This document shows, in pieces, positions 1 to 6,593 of a DNA stretch of 7,219 bases (the stretch's first letter is position 1; every line of letters begins with the position of its first letter). The stretch is from the NCBI GenBank assembly GCA_007118045.1, contig SKTG01000349.1:1-7219 (forward strand), written 5' to 3'. The notes below the pieces were generated by a model, which ran no database searches, had not been told where the DNA came from, and worked only from the letters and a program-made list of their open reading frames with translations. The translations under genes and the position numbers were made by a program. This DNA comes from Nitriliruptoraceae bacterium (GTDB lineage: Bacteria > Actinomycetota > Nitriliruptoria > Nitriliruptorales > Nitriliruptoraceae).

Positions 1-12
1 CTCGGTGCCTGG

Positions 13-1350
13 TCAGCTCGGGTCGGCAGGCGGGTCCGGCTCCTCGGACACACGCTCGGCGTCGCGGCGGTCCTCGTGTCGCGGCGCCACCTCGTCGGGA
101 TCCTCGCGATGATCGAGCAACGCGGCGTAGGAGACGTCGATCCCGCGGAAGCGCTCCGCGACGGAGTCCGCCACCCGCTCGACGCGCTCCCAGCGCGGAT
201 CGCCCAACGCCGTGGCGATCGCCTGTGACGTGGGTTCGTCGTCGGAGGCGGCGTCGAGCGTCAGCTGACGGGCCGCCTCGGCCTCACCGAGGTTGGAGAC
301 GCCCACGCCGAGGAGGCGCACGCGGACGCGCTCGAGACGCAGGCCGTCGAGCAGTTCCGTCGCCACCGCGACGAGGTCGTGGGTCCGGTCCGTCGGGGCC
401 GGCAGCGTCCACGACCGGCTCACGGTCTCGAACGAGGCGAACCGGACCTTCAGCGTGATCGTGCGCCCCGCCACCTCGGTGGCGCGCAGACGACGGCCGA
501 CCTTCTCCGCGAGCTTCAGGACCTGCCGGTGCAGCTCGACGGGGTCGTCGAGGTCCTCCGCGAAGGTCTGCTCGGCCGAGATCGAACGCGCCGGTTCGGC
601 GGGGTCGACCCGACGGGGATCCACGCCGCGAGCGAGCTGGTGCAGCTGCCCGCCGAGGGCGTCACCGACCACCCGCTGGAGCGTGGGCAGGTCCGCGTCG
701 GCGAGCTGGCCCACGGTGTGGAACCCGAACGCGGTCAACCGTTCGACCGTCTTCGGCCCAGCACCCCACAGGTCCGACACCGGCAGCGGCCGCAGGCGGT
801 CGACCACCTCGCCGGCCGGCCAGTGCGCGAGACCGTCGGGCTTCGCCTTACCGGACAACAGCTTCGCGATCGACTTCGTCGGGCCGACGCCGACCGAGCA
901 CGGCAGGTCGAGCTCCTCCCGCACCCGCGTCCGGATCGCCTCCCCGATCTCCGGCGGGGACCCGAACAGCCGGACCGCGCCGGAGACGTCCAGGAACGCC
1001 TCGTCGAGCGACAACGGTTCCACCGCCGGGGTCACGTCGAGCAGGATCGCCATCACCTGGCGCGAGACCGAGCGGTAGCGCTCGAACCGGTGCGGCACCA
1101 CGACCAGGTCCGGGCACAGGCGTCGGGCCCGCACCATCGGCATCGCGCTGTGGACGCCGAACCGTCTGGATTCGTAGGACGCCGCCGCCACGACACCACG
1201 ACCACCCGCTCCCCCGACCACGATCGGCTTGCCTCGTAGGGCGGGGTCGTCACGCTGCTCGACGGAGGCGTAGAACGCGTCCATGTCCACGTGCAGCACC
1301 GGCTCCGGGTGATCGGTCGTCACCTGCCACCTCACGGTCGCCGTCGACAT
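13..1350 (-). CDS. dinB: DNA polymerase IV (Y-family translesion polymerase DinB)
   Basis: This gene encodes a 445-residue Y-family polymerase that would copy past damaged template bases and extend mismatched ends, working with the sliding clamp in the cytoplasm. The N-terminal palm motif HVDMDAFYASVE supplies Asp22 and Asp24, with Tyr27 at the steric-gate position. YESRRFGVHSAMP (about 59-71) is the family finger motif. PLSLDEAFLDVSG supplies catalytic Asp116 and Glu117. A little-finger domain follows at about 250-360, then QLTLD at 362-366, which resembles a beta-clamp-binding motif. An acidic, proline-rich tail of about 80 residues ends the protein. All catalytic acids are present, so this is an active DinB and not ImuB. 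I chose the ATG at 1350 because GGGGAGGG lies 7 bases upstream and the family motif begins about 18 residues in. The frame stays open to 2325, but that extension is antisense to the VOC gene and low-complexity. A LexA-type palindrome 125 bp upstream suggests SOS control. Confidence 0.95.
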   Translation of the reverse strand: MSTATVRWQVTTDHPEPVLHVDMDAFYASVEQRDDPALRGKPIVVGGAGGRGVVAAASYESRRFGVHSAMPMVRARRLCPDLVVVPHRFERYRSVSRQVMAILLDVTPAVEPLSLDEAFLDVSGAVRLFGSPPEIGEAIRTRVREELDLPCSVGVGPTKSIAKLLSGKAKPDGLAHWPAGEVVDRLRPLPVSDLWGAGPKTVERLTAFGFHTVGQLADADLPTLQRVVGDALGGQLHQLARGVDPRRVDPAEPARSISAEQTFAEDLDDPVELHRQVLKLAEKVGRRLRATEVAGRTITLKVRFASFETVSRSWTLPAPTDRTHDLVAVATELLDGLRLERVRVRLLGVGVSNLGEAEAARQLTLDAASDDEPTSQAIATALGDPRWERVERVADSVAERFRGIDVSYAALLDHREDPDEVAPRHEDRRDAERVSEEPDPPADPS

Positions 1351-1357
1351 CGCCGCG

Positions 1358-1365
1358 CCCTCCCC
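1358..1365 (-). promoter_or_regulatory. Ribosome binding site deciding the dinB start
   Basis: On the minus strand GGGGAGGG sits 7 bases before the ATG at 1350. It is a strong Shine-Dalgarno match and supports this start over the much longer open frame that continues upstream. Confidence 0.75.
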
Positions 1366-1383
1366 GAAGCCGGGACACCGGGC

Positions 1384-1461
1384 TCCGACGTCGGGACCGC
1401 AGGCCGGGATCCGACGTCGGGACCGCAGGCCGGGGTCCGACGCCGGGGTCGCAGGCCGACC
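1384..1461. repeat. 26-bp tandem repeat, three copies, in the dinB leader
   Basis: Three head-to-tail 26-bp units lie at 1384-1409, 1410-1435 and 1436-1461. Units 1 and 2 differ only at the last base. Unit 3 has several changes. Units 1 and 2 each carry the perfect palindrome CCGACGTCGG (1385-1394 and 1411-1420), and unit 3 has a degenerate version (1437-1446). The period is not a multiple of three, so this is not a protein repeat read in one frame. The array lies between the SOS-like palindrome and the dinB start, so it would fall in the dinB 5' leader if transcription begins near the palindrome. It could be a regulator-binding array, an mRNA structure or a neutral repeat; the sequence does not say which. 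Confidence 0.85.
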
Positions 1462-1474
1462 GGCCACCGGGGCG

Positions 1475-1492
1475 GGCGAACGCGCGTTCGCC
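1475..1492. promoter_or_regulatory. LexA-type SOS box between dinB and the VOC gene
   Basis: The 18 bases GGCGAACGCGCGTTCGCC form a perfect palindrome. Its core at 1477-1490 is CGAAC-N4-GTTCG, which matches the LexA operator consensus of Gram-positive and actinobacterial bacteria (CGAAC-N4-GTTCG). It lies 125 bp upstream of dinB, a classic SOS gene, and 120 bp upstream of the divergent VOC gene. LexA bound here would repress dinB and possibly both directions until RecA-stimulated cleavage. The match is seen directly; LexA binding is inferred. Confidence 0.8.
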
Positions 1493-1495
1493 ACG

Positions 1496-1501
1496 AGCGT
1501 A
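1496..1501 (-). promoter_or_regulatory. Candidate -10 element for dinB
   Basis: TACGCT (TAnnnT) on the minus strand ends 5 bases before the SOS-like palindrome. Transcription would then start inside the palindrome, a normal geometry for LexA repression. No recognisable -35 hexamer is present at 17-18 bp, so this is a weak call resting mainly on position. Confidence 0.3.
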
Positions 1502-1542
1502 GCGTCCCGGCGCCGGCCACCCGGGTCGCGGCCGGCGCTGGG

Positions 1543-1548
1543 TAGGCT
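1543..1548 (+). promoter_or_regulatory. Candidate -10 element for the VOC gene
   Basis: TAGGCT matches the actinobacterial TAnnnT pattern 63 bp before the GTG start and 50 bp beyond the SOS-like palindrome. There is no clear -35 hexamer. In DNA this GC-rich a TAnnnT is somewhat rare, which gives modest support. Confidence 0.35.
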
Positions 1549-1600
1549 CCCGCGCTCCGCGTCCCCGCTGACGGCTCCCGCCGGGGCGACGTCGGTTCCC

Positions 1601-1605
1601 AGGAG
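1601..1605 (+). promoter_or_regulatory. Ribosome binding site supporting the GTG start of the VOC gene
   Basis: AGGAG lies 6 bases upstream of the GTG at 1612. It fixes this non-ATG codon as the likely start. Confidence 0.7.
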
Positions 1606-1611
1606 CGTTCC

Positions 1612-2316
1612 GTGCCCATCGCGTCCGTCCCGGACCACGTCGCCGTCGCCGTCCCCCACCTCGGAACGGCCGCGGCGAGGTGGCGAGGTCTCGGCGGCGA
1701 GTGGGCGAGCCCCCTGCTCCGCGACGAGCAGGCCGGCTTCGGCACCCGCCAGCTGCGCTACCGCGGCGGCGCGAAGCTCGAGTTGCTCGAACCGGTCGGC
1801 GACGACAGCTTCGCCGCGGCCTTCGTCGCACGCTTCGGTGCGCGCATCCACCACGTGACCCTGACGGTGCCGGAGCTGCTGCCCGCCGTCGGGACGTTGC
1901 GCGACGAGGGGTACGACGTCGTGGACGTGTTCGCGGAAGGTGACGTCTGGCACGAGGGGTTCCTGCGGCCCTCGCAGGTCGGCGGGATGATCGTGCAGGT
2001 CGCCTGGTCGGGCCGGACCGACGAGCAGTGGGCGAGCACCATGGACGAGCCGCTGCGGGAGCCCTCGCCGACGGCGGCCCGCCTGATCGGTCCCACCCTC
2101 ACGCATCCCGATCGGGACGCGGCGCGGCGTCTCTGGTGCAGCCTCGGTGCCGAGGTGGCGGAGGACGGCGACGCGTTGGTGGTCGGCTGGCCGGGCGCGG
2201 CACTGGACGTCCGCGTCGAGCCCGGGCCCACCGCCGGTCCCGTCGGCCTGCGCTTCGAGGGGGCGTCGTCGCTCGCGGACGACCCGGTCCTCGGACCGGC
2301 CACGCTCCCGGCCTGA
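1612..2316 (+). CDS. VOC-superfamily (glyoxalase/dioxygenase-fold) protein
   Basis: This 234-residue soluble protein starts at GTG behind an AGGAG site. The first module begins DHVAVAVPHL, with His9 at the usual first metal-ligand position, and reaches KLELLEP (Glu57 or Glu60). The second opens with IHHVTLTV (His80/His81) and ends GGMIVQV, where Gln129 sits at the position often held by a glutamate ligand. This is the paired beta-alpha-beta-beta-beta layout of methylmalonyl-CoA epimerases, glyoxalases and related VOC enzymes. After about residue 150 a further stretch (TLTHPDRDAARRLW, then GPVGLRFEG) looks like an extra, metal-site-lacking half module. The substrate cannot be told from sequence; epimerase, lyase or a non-enzymatic binding protein are all possible. 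The gene is divergent from dinB and shares its SOS-box region. It converges on the HAD gene with 33 bp between the stops. Confidence 0.8.
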   Translation: MPIASVPDHVAVAVPHLGTAAARWRGLGGEWASPLLRDEQAGFGTRQLRYRGGAKLELLEPVGDDSFAAAFVARFGARIHHVTLTVPELLPAVGTLRDEGYDVVDVFAEGDVWHEGFLRPSQVGGMIVQVAWSGRTDEQWASTMDEPLREPSPTAARLIGPTLTHPDRDAARRLWCSLGAEVAEDGDALVVGWPGAALDVRVEPGPTAGPVGLRFEGASSLADDPVLGPATLPA

Positions 2317-2349
2317 GCGTCGCAACCCGCCGCCCGGCAGGATGATGGG

Positions 2350-3003
2350 TCAGCCGACGCCGGCACGCTCCAACGCTTCGGTGAGCGTGCTCGCGACCGG
2401 GACGCCGGCGGCGAGCAGCTCGGCCCGCGGGTGCGAACCACCGTCGTAGAGCACGCAGCTGGCCCCGATGTGCTCGGCGGCCGCCGCGTCGTCGAGCGCG
2501 TCACCGACCACCAGCACCCGGGAGGGATCGAGGGTCTCCGGCGCCATCAGCTGCTCGAGATGCACCTCGAGGTGGGGCGCCTTCAGGCCACCACCCGGAC
2601 CCCGTAACCCGTCGACACGAGCGAACCACTCCCCGATCCCGAGCCGATCGACCAACGGCACGAGCTCCTCGTGGCGCCACATCGAGAGCAACGACTGGCT
2701 GGCGCCGGCGCGCTCGACCTCGGCCAGGGCGTCCGGGACGTCCTCGGCCAGCCCGGCACGGTGCAGCGCCGCTCGGTAGCCGGCGTGGTAGACCTCGTCG
2801 AGGTGGGCCCACTCGTCCGCATCGATGGGACGCTCGAACAGGCGCTCGTAGAAGACCTTGACCGGCCGGGTGTAGAGGCGCTGGTAGGTCGCGAGGTCCA
2901 CACGCCCCATCCCGGCGTCGTCGAGGACGGCGTTGAGGCCTTCGATGACCAGGTGCTGGTCGTCGAAGAGCGTGCCGTTCCAGTCCCATACCACGTGGCG
3001 CAT
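2350..3003 (-). CDS. HAD-superfamily hydrolase, DWNGT type (phosphoglycolate-phosphatase-like)
   Basis: This 217-residue protein has the HAD phosphatase motifs in order. Motif I is VWDWNGTLFDD, with Asp7 as nucleophile and Asn9 where most members carry the acid/base Asp. A helical cap follows at about 18-90. Motif II is Ser107 in SLLSMWRHE, motif III is Lys141, and motif IV is VVGDALDD (Asp168, Asp171/172). It would hydrolyse a small phosphorylated metabolite in the cytoplasm, but the substrate is unknown. I recall the DWNGT and SLLSMWRHE signatures as shared by a widespread actinobacterial group, so Asn9 is probably a family trait, not damage. The ATG at 3003 begins exactly where family similarity begins. 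No Shine-Dalgarno precedes it, so translation may be leaderless. The gene is co-directional with dnaE2, 95 bp downstream of it. An open frame extending upstream to 3507 is a shadow of dnaE2. Confidence 0.88.
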   Translation of the reverse strand: MRHVVWDWNGTLFDDQHLVIEGLNAVLDDAGMGRVDLATYQRLYTRPVKVFYERLFERPIDADEWAHLDEVYHAGYRAALHRAGLAEDVPDALAEVERAGASQSLLSMWRHEELVPLVDRLGIGEWFARVDGLRGPGGGLKAPHLEVHLEQLMAPETLDPSRVLVVGDALDDAAAAEHIGASCVLYDGGSHPRAELLAAGVPVASTLTEALERAGVG

Positions 3004-3010
3004 CCGGTGG

Positions 3011-3016
3011 AGGGTA
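3011..3016 (-). promoter_or_regulatory. Possible leaderless promoter -10 for the HAD gene
   Basis: TACCCT (TAnnnT) on the minus strand ends 7 bases before the ATG at 3003, and no ribosome binding site is visible. That spacing fits a transcript starting at or next to the start codon, as is common in Actinobacteria. There is no convincing -35 element. Confidence 0.3.
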
Positions 3017-3080
3017 GCTGTCGGCCCGGCAGGGCCCCCCGGCTCCCCAGCACGACCCGGGCTCGGCAGGGGGACCGGCC

Positions 3081-3111
3081 CGGCAGCCGTGCCAGCGGTC
3101 ACCGGCTGCCG
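3081..3111 (-). terminator. Hairpin straddling the dnaE2 stop codon
   Basis: CGGCAGCCG (3081-3089) and CGGCTGCCG (3103-3111) form a perfect 9-bp stem around a 13-base loop that contains the dnaE2 TGA (3099-3101). It could attenuate or end transcription before the HAD gene. There is no U-tract and stems are frequent in DNA this GC-rich, so the terminator role is weakly supported. Confidence 0.25.
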
Positions 3112-6100
3112 CGGCCGAACTCGGAGGCGTGGATGCCCGCGGGCCGCGACACGGCACGCTCGTGTGGCGCCGGCGTGCCCTGCTCGGCCAGCGCATGGTC
3201 GAGCCAGCCCTCCTGCCAGGCACGCCACAGACGTGCCAGGTCCCACGCCCGTGCGCCGGTGACGGTGGCACCCCGATGGCCGCGGCGGGTGACCCGGCCC
3301 TCCGCGACCAGGAGCCAGGCGTGCAGCACGGTCCAGGCGCATCCGTCCAGCGAGCGCTCGAAGTAGGTGGTCTGCGTCTGACCGGTGGCGTCGTCCAGCG
3401 AGAGGAAGAGCACCCGCTGCCCGGACCGCTGTGCCGGTGACTGCACGGCCACCTTCACCCCGGCGACCCGCACCGTGCGCTGGGTGGAGACCGCCGGCAG
3501 GTCGCACGCTCTGGTCACCCCGAGCACCTCGAGCAACGGCTCGTAGAAGCTCGCGACGTGGCGGGAGACGTCCAGCCCGGTCGCGGCCAGCTCGGCACGC
3601 ACCAGCTCGCCCGCCCGCTCGCCGGGCAGCTGCGGTGTCTGGTCACCGAGCAGGTCCAACCGTGTCTGCTCGACGCGCGCCTCCGGCGACCGTCGTCGGG
3701 CGGCCCGGTCGCGCCACAGCTCCTCGGCCGCCAAGCGCAACGCACGACGACCGGACGGGCCGTCACGCCGTCCGACCCCGGCGACCTGATCCAACGCCCC
3801 GGCATCGACCAGGGCCTCCACGGTCGGGCGCGACAGACCGCCACGCTCACGCAGGTCCGCCAACGAGGTGAAGGGCCGGCCGGTCACCAGCGCCTCGATC
3901 TCCGCCTCCGTGATCCCGGCGACGTCCTGCAGGCCGATCCGCACCGCGTGGCGGTACCCGTCACCGGCCACGCCGGCGTCGTGCCCGGACGGCGGCAACG
4001 GGCGAGCGGCGTCCTCCGGCCAGGACCAACCGCTCGGCAGCGAAGCGAGCACGGCCGCCGGGTCCGTCCCCGTCCGTGAGGCCCGGATCGCCGCGGTCAG
4101 GCCGAGGTGGTGGTCCGCGAGGCCACGGTCGAGCACCTCGACGGTGTAGGCGCCGATGGAACGGTTCACGTCGGGAGGCAGCACCGCGACGCCGAACAAC
4201 CGGCACTCGTCGAGGATCATGCGGCGTGGGTACATCCCGGGGTCGTGGGTGAGCAGCCCCGCGACGAACTCCGGGAACACGTGCGCCTTGAGGAACGCCG
4301 AGCGCTCGGTGGGCACCGCGAACGCGGCCGCGTGCGCCTTGCAGAACCCGAACGAGGCGAACGAGGCGAGCTGCTCCCAGATGCGTTCCGCATCGGTGCG
4401 GGCGATCCCCCGCGCCTGGGCACGTGACAGCACCCAGGCCCGGATCGTGGGTTGTTTGCGCCGATCCGAGAGCTGTCGACGCAGCAGATCGGCGTAGGCG
4501 AGGTCGCAACCGGTCAGCACCGAGAGCACGCCCATCACCTGCTCGTGGTAGACGATCACGCCGTAGGTCTGGTCGAGCACGGACGCGAGCGTCGGGTGCG
4601 GGTAGGTGAAGGTCTCCTCGCCGTGGCGGCGGGCGACGTAGGGGCTGACCATGTCGGCCTTGACCGGTCCGGGCCGGAACAACGAGATCTCCGTGATCAG
4701 GTCCCCGAACCGGTCGGGTTGCAGGCGACCGAGCAGCTCGCGCTGACCCGGTGACTCGATCTGGAAGATCCCCACCGAGTGTGTGGAGCGGATCAGCGCG
4801 TAGGTGTCGGGATCACCGTGCGGGACGTGGTCGAGCGAGAGCCGGCCCTGCTCGTCGCGACCGACCAGCGTGGGGTCGGGCTCGCGGGTCGGTGGCGTGT
4901 CCGCCGAGCCGTTGACCAACGTCAGGCAGTGACGCATCGCGGAGAGCATCCGCACCCCCAGCACGTCGAGCTTGAGCAGCCCGAGATCGGCGACGTCGTC
5001 CTTGTCGAACTGGCTCATCGAGTAGCCGTGGGCCGAACGCTCCAGGGGCGTGCGTGAGGTCAGCTCGACGTCGCCGAGGAGGATCCCGCACGGGTGCATC
5101 GCCACGTGCCGGGGGAACCCGTCGATCCGTTCGACCACGTCGAACAGGGTCGCCAACTGGCCGGCGTCGAGGTTGCTGTGGGCCAGCTCCGGGAGCCTGG
5201 TCACGAGCTCGCGCACGTCACGTGCCCTGGCGTGGGTGAAGCTGCCCGCGATCGTGTCGAGCTCCTCGCGTGGCAGCCCGAGGACCTTGCCGACCTCGCG
5301 GACGGCCATCTTGGCCTGGAAGGTCTCCATCATCGCCACGCAGGCGGTGCGGTGTTCACCGAACCGGGCCATCACCAGGTCGTAGACGTCCTCGCGACGG
5401 TGCGACTCCACATCCAGGTCGATGTCGGGCAGTTCGTCGCGGTAGGGGTTCATGAACCGCTCGAACGCGAGGTCGTTCGCGATCGGGTCCACGTCACTGA
5501 TGCGCAGCGCGAAGCACACCAGGCTGCCGGCCGCCGAGCCGCGGCAGGCCACCAGCACCCCCAGCTCACGGACGTCCGCCACGGTCGAGGCCACCGCGAG
5601 GAAGAGGTCGTGCAGCCCCAACCGGTCGACCATCTCCAGCTCGCGTTCGAGCCGTTCCCTGATCGCGGGTGTCACCCGCGGGTAGCGCGAGGCGACCCCC
5701 TCCCAGCACCGCCGGTGCAGCTCCCCCGCTGCCACCTCCGGCGACAGCCCGGACAGCCGCGGCACGTGCAGCTCACCGAGACCGAGATCCACCTCGCAGG
5801 AGACCGCCAGCTCGTGGGCGGCGCGCAGCAGGTCGGGCCGCTCCGCGAACCGGGCGTGCTGCTCGGCGGGGGTGGTGAACCACGCCTGCGCCGTGGTCCT
5901 GCCCAGATGGCGCGCCCCCAGCGGCACCTGCTGCCGGATGCACCGCAGCACGTCGGCGAGCACGACGTCCTCCTTGGCGAGGTAGCGCACGTCGTTGACC
6001 GCGACCGCTCCGACCCCGAGCTGCTCCGCCAGCTCCAGGGTGCGCCGGATCCTGACGTCGTCCCCGGGTTCGTCCGGGTCGTAGCCGCTGCCGCGGCCCC

Positions 6101-6590
6101 CGCGGCCGCTCCCCCGGCCGCTCACCGGTCGACCGCCCGGCGCGACCCGGTGATCGCGCACCCCGAGCACGACCCGTTCGCGTCCGAACACCTCGAGCCA
6201 GCGCCGCAGCTCGTCGTCGGCGGCGTCGAGGTGGCCGCGGGCCACCAACCTGCCGAACGGCGACCCCGCACCCAGCATCGCCACGACCCCGTCGGATGCG
6301 GCCGCGACACCGAGATCCTCGGCGGCCAGGTGCGCGTCGGAGCGGACGGTGGCGTGGGCGGCGGTGACCGTGCGACACAGGTCGGCGTACCCGGTCTGGG
6401 TCGCGGCGAGGAAGCTCACCCGGGGCGCGTCGTCCTCCAGCCACGCCGCCCCACGGCCGGGTCGCCGCGCTCGGGGGTCGGTACCCGGGGATGACGCGCG
6501 TGCCCCTCTCCTGCCCCCTCCACGCCGGCCATCGCGCCCACCGCTGTGGCCGTCGCGGCCGTCGTGGCCATCACGGCTGTCGCGGCTGTC
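3099..6590 (-). CDS. dnaE2: Error-prone DNA polymerase III alpha subunit, DnaE2-like, 5'-truncated
   Basis: About 1164 codons of a C-family polymerase remain. The PHP remnant starts around APRVSFLAATQTGYADLCRTV (about 6425 downward). The palm core PDIDLDVES has catalytic Asp codons at 5424-5426 and 5418-5420, and the third Asp in KLDVLG is at 4965-4967. FPRHVAMHPCG, SQFDKDDV, FQIESPGQREL and FGFCKAHAAAFA are signatures of the actinobacterial DnaE2-like family. Helix-hairpin-helix motifs (about 3790-3945) and a C-terminal OB fold (about 3290-3480) follow. The expected role is mutagenic lesion bypass with the clamp, typically damage-induced. The N-terminal PHP segment with its first metal-binding motifs, roughly 70-120 residues, is missing. 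The frame continues to 6680, but those 30 codons are antisense to the histidine kinase, so neither the true start nor the promoter is in the window. Two glycine/arginine/aspartate-rich inserts interrupt the PHP region. DnaE2 is preferred over DnaE1 because of the GFPRH and HPCG motifs. Confidence 0.9.
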   Translation of the reverse strand, partial: DSRDSRDGHDGRDGHSGGRDGRRGGGRRGARASSPGTDPRARRPGRGAAWLEDDAPRVSFLAATQTGYADLCRTVTAAHATVRSDAHLAAEDLGVAAASDGVVAMLGAGSPFGRLVARGHLDAADDELRRWLEVFGRERVVLGVRDHRVAPGGRPVSGRGSGRGGRGSGYDPDEPGDDVRIRRTLELAEQLGVGAVAVNDVRYLAKEDVVLADVLRCIRQQVPLGARHLGRTTAQAWFTTPAEQHARFAERPDLLRAAHELAVSCEVDLGLGELHVPRLSGLSPEVAAGELHRRCWEGVASRYPRVTPAIRERLERELEMVDRLGLHDLFLAVASTVADVRELGVLVACRGSAAGSLVCFALRISDVDPIANDLAFERFMNPYRDELPDIDLDVESHRREDVYDLVMARFGEHRTACVAMMETFQAKMAVREVGKVLGLPREELDTIAGSFTHARARDVRELVTRLPELAHSNLDAGQLATLFDVVERIDGFPRHVAMHPCGILLGDVELTSRTPLERSAHGYSMSQFDKDDVADLGLLKLDVLGVRMLSAMRHCLTLVNGSADTPPTREPDPTLVGRDEQGRLSLDHVPHGDPDTYALIRSTHSVGIFQIESPGQRELLGRLQPDRFGDLITEISLFRPGPVKADMVSPYVARRHGEETFTYPHPTLASVLDQTYGVIVYHEQVMGVLSVLTGCDLAYADLLRRQLSDRRKQPTIRAWVLSRAQARGIARTDAERIWEQLASFASFGFCKAHAAAFAVPTERSAFLKAHVFPEFVAGLLTHDPGMYPRRMILDECRLFGVAVLPPDVNRSIGAYTVEVLDRGLADHHLGLTAAIRASRTGTDPAAVLASLPSGWSWPEDAARPLPPSGHDAGVAGDGYRHAVRIGLQDVAGITEAEIEALVTGRPFTSLADLRERGGLSRPTVEALVDAGALDQVAGVGRRDGPSGRRALRLAAEELWRDRAARRRSPEARVEQTRLDLLGDQTPQLPGERAGELVRAELAATGLDVSRHVASFYEPLLEVLGVTRACDLPAVSTQRTVRVAGVKVAVQSPAQRSGQRVLFLSLDDATGQTQTTYFERSLDGCAWTVLHAWLLVAEGRVTRRGHRGATVTGARAWDLARLWRAWQEGWLDHALAEQGTPAPHERAVSRPAGIHASEFGRGSR
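6061..6143 (-). repeat. Gly/Arg-rich low-complexity insert in DnaE2
   Basis: The segment encodes a glycine- and arginine-rich stretch around SGRGSGRGGRGSGYDPDEPG between conserved PHP-region blocks (VVLGVRDH before, RIRRTLELAEQLG after). It is a probable disordered linker that adds length without conserved motifs. Confidence 0.6.
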
Positions 6591-6593
6591 GCC
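6500..6593 (-). repeat. RDGHDGRDGH low-complexity segment at the cut end of dnaE2
   Basis: On the minus strand this encodes short repeats of Gly-Arg-Asp and Gly-His-Asp triplets (around DSRDSRDGHDGRDGHSGG), followed by Arg/Gly runs, just before the conserved EDDAPRVSFL block. At DNA level it repeats 9-base units such as CGGCTGTCG (6575-6592, two copies). It sits where the Streptomyces-type family has a variable linker in the PHP domain. It abuts the composition break, so repeat-driven misassembly or recombination is easy here. Confidence 0.6.

Noticed and set aside
379..1239. Long plus-strand frames opposite dinB, and similar plus-strand frames opposite dnaE2 (for example 5094-6494)
   Set aside because: They are Arg/Gly/Pro-rich shadow translations of confidently assigned genes, typical of high-GC third-position bias.
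1351..2325. The dinB frame stays open for 325 codons upstream of the chosen start, suggesting a fusion protein
   Set aside because: The extension is antisense to the VOC gene and crosses the 26-bp tandem repeat with no family similarity. A good ribosome binding site precedes the ATG at 1350. High GC makes long spurious frames common.
3022..3086. Two direct copies of CGGCCCGGCAG (3022-3032 and 3076-3086) in the dnaE2-HAD gap
   Set aside because: They are short, and matches of this length are expected in DNA this GC-rich. There is no target-site or mobile-element structure.
3004..3507. Upstream extension of the HAD frame
   Set aside because: It overlaps the dnaE2 3' end in another frame and has no recognisable domain. 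HAD similarity begins exactly at the ATG at 3003.
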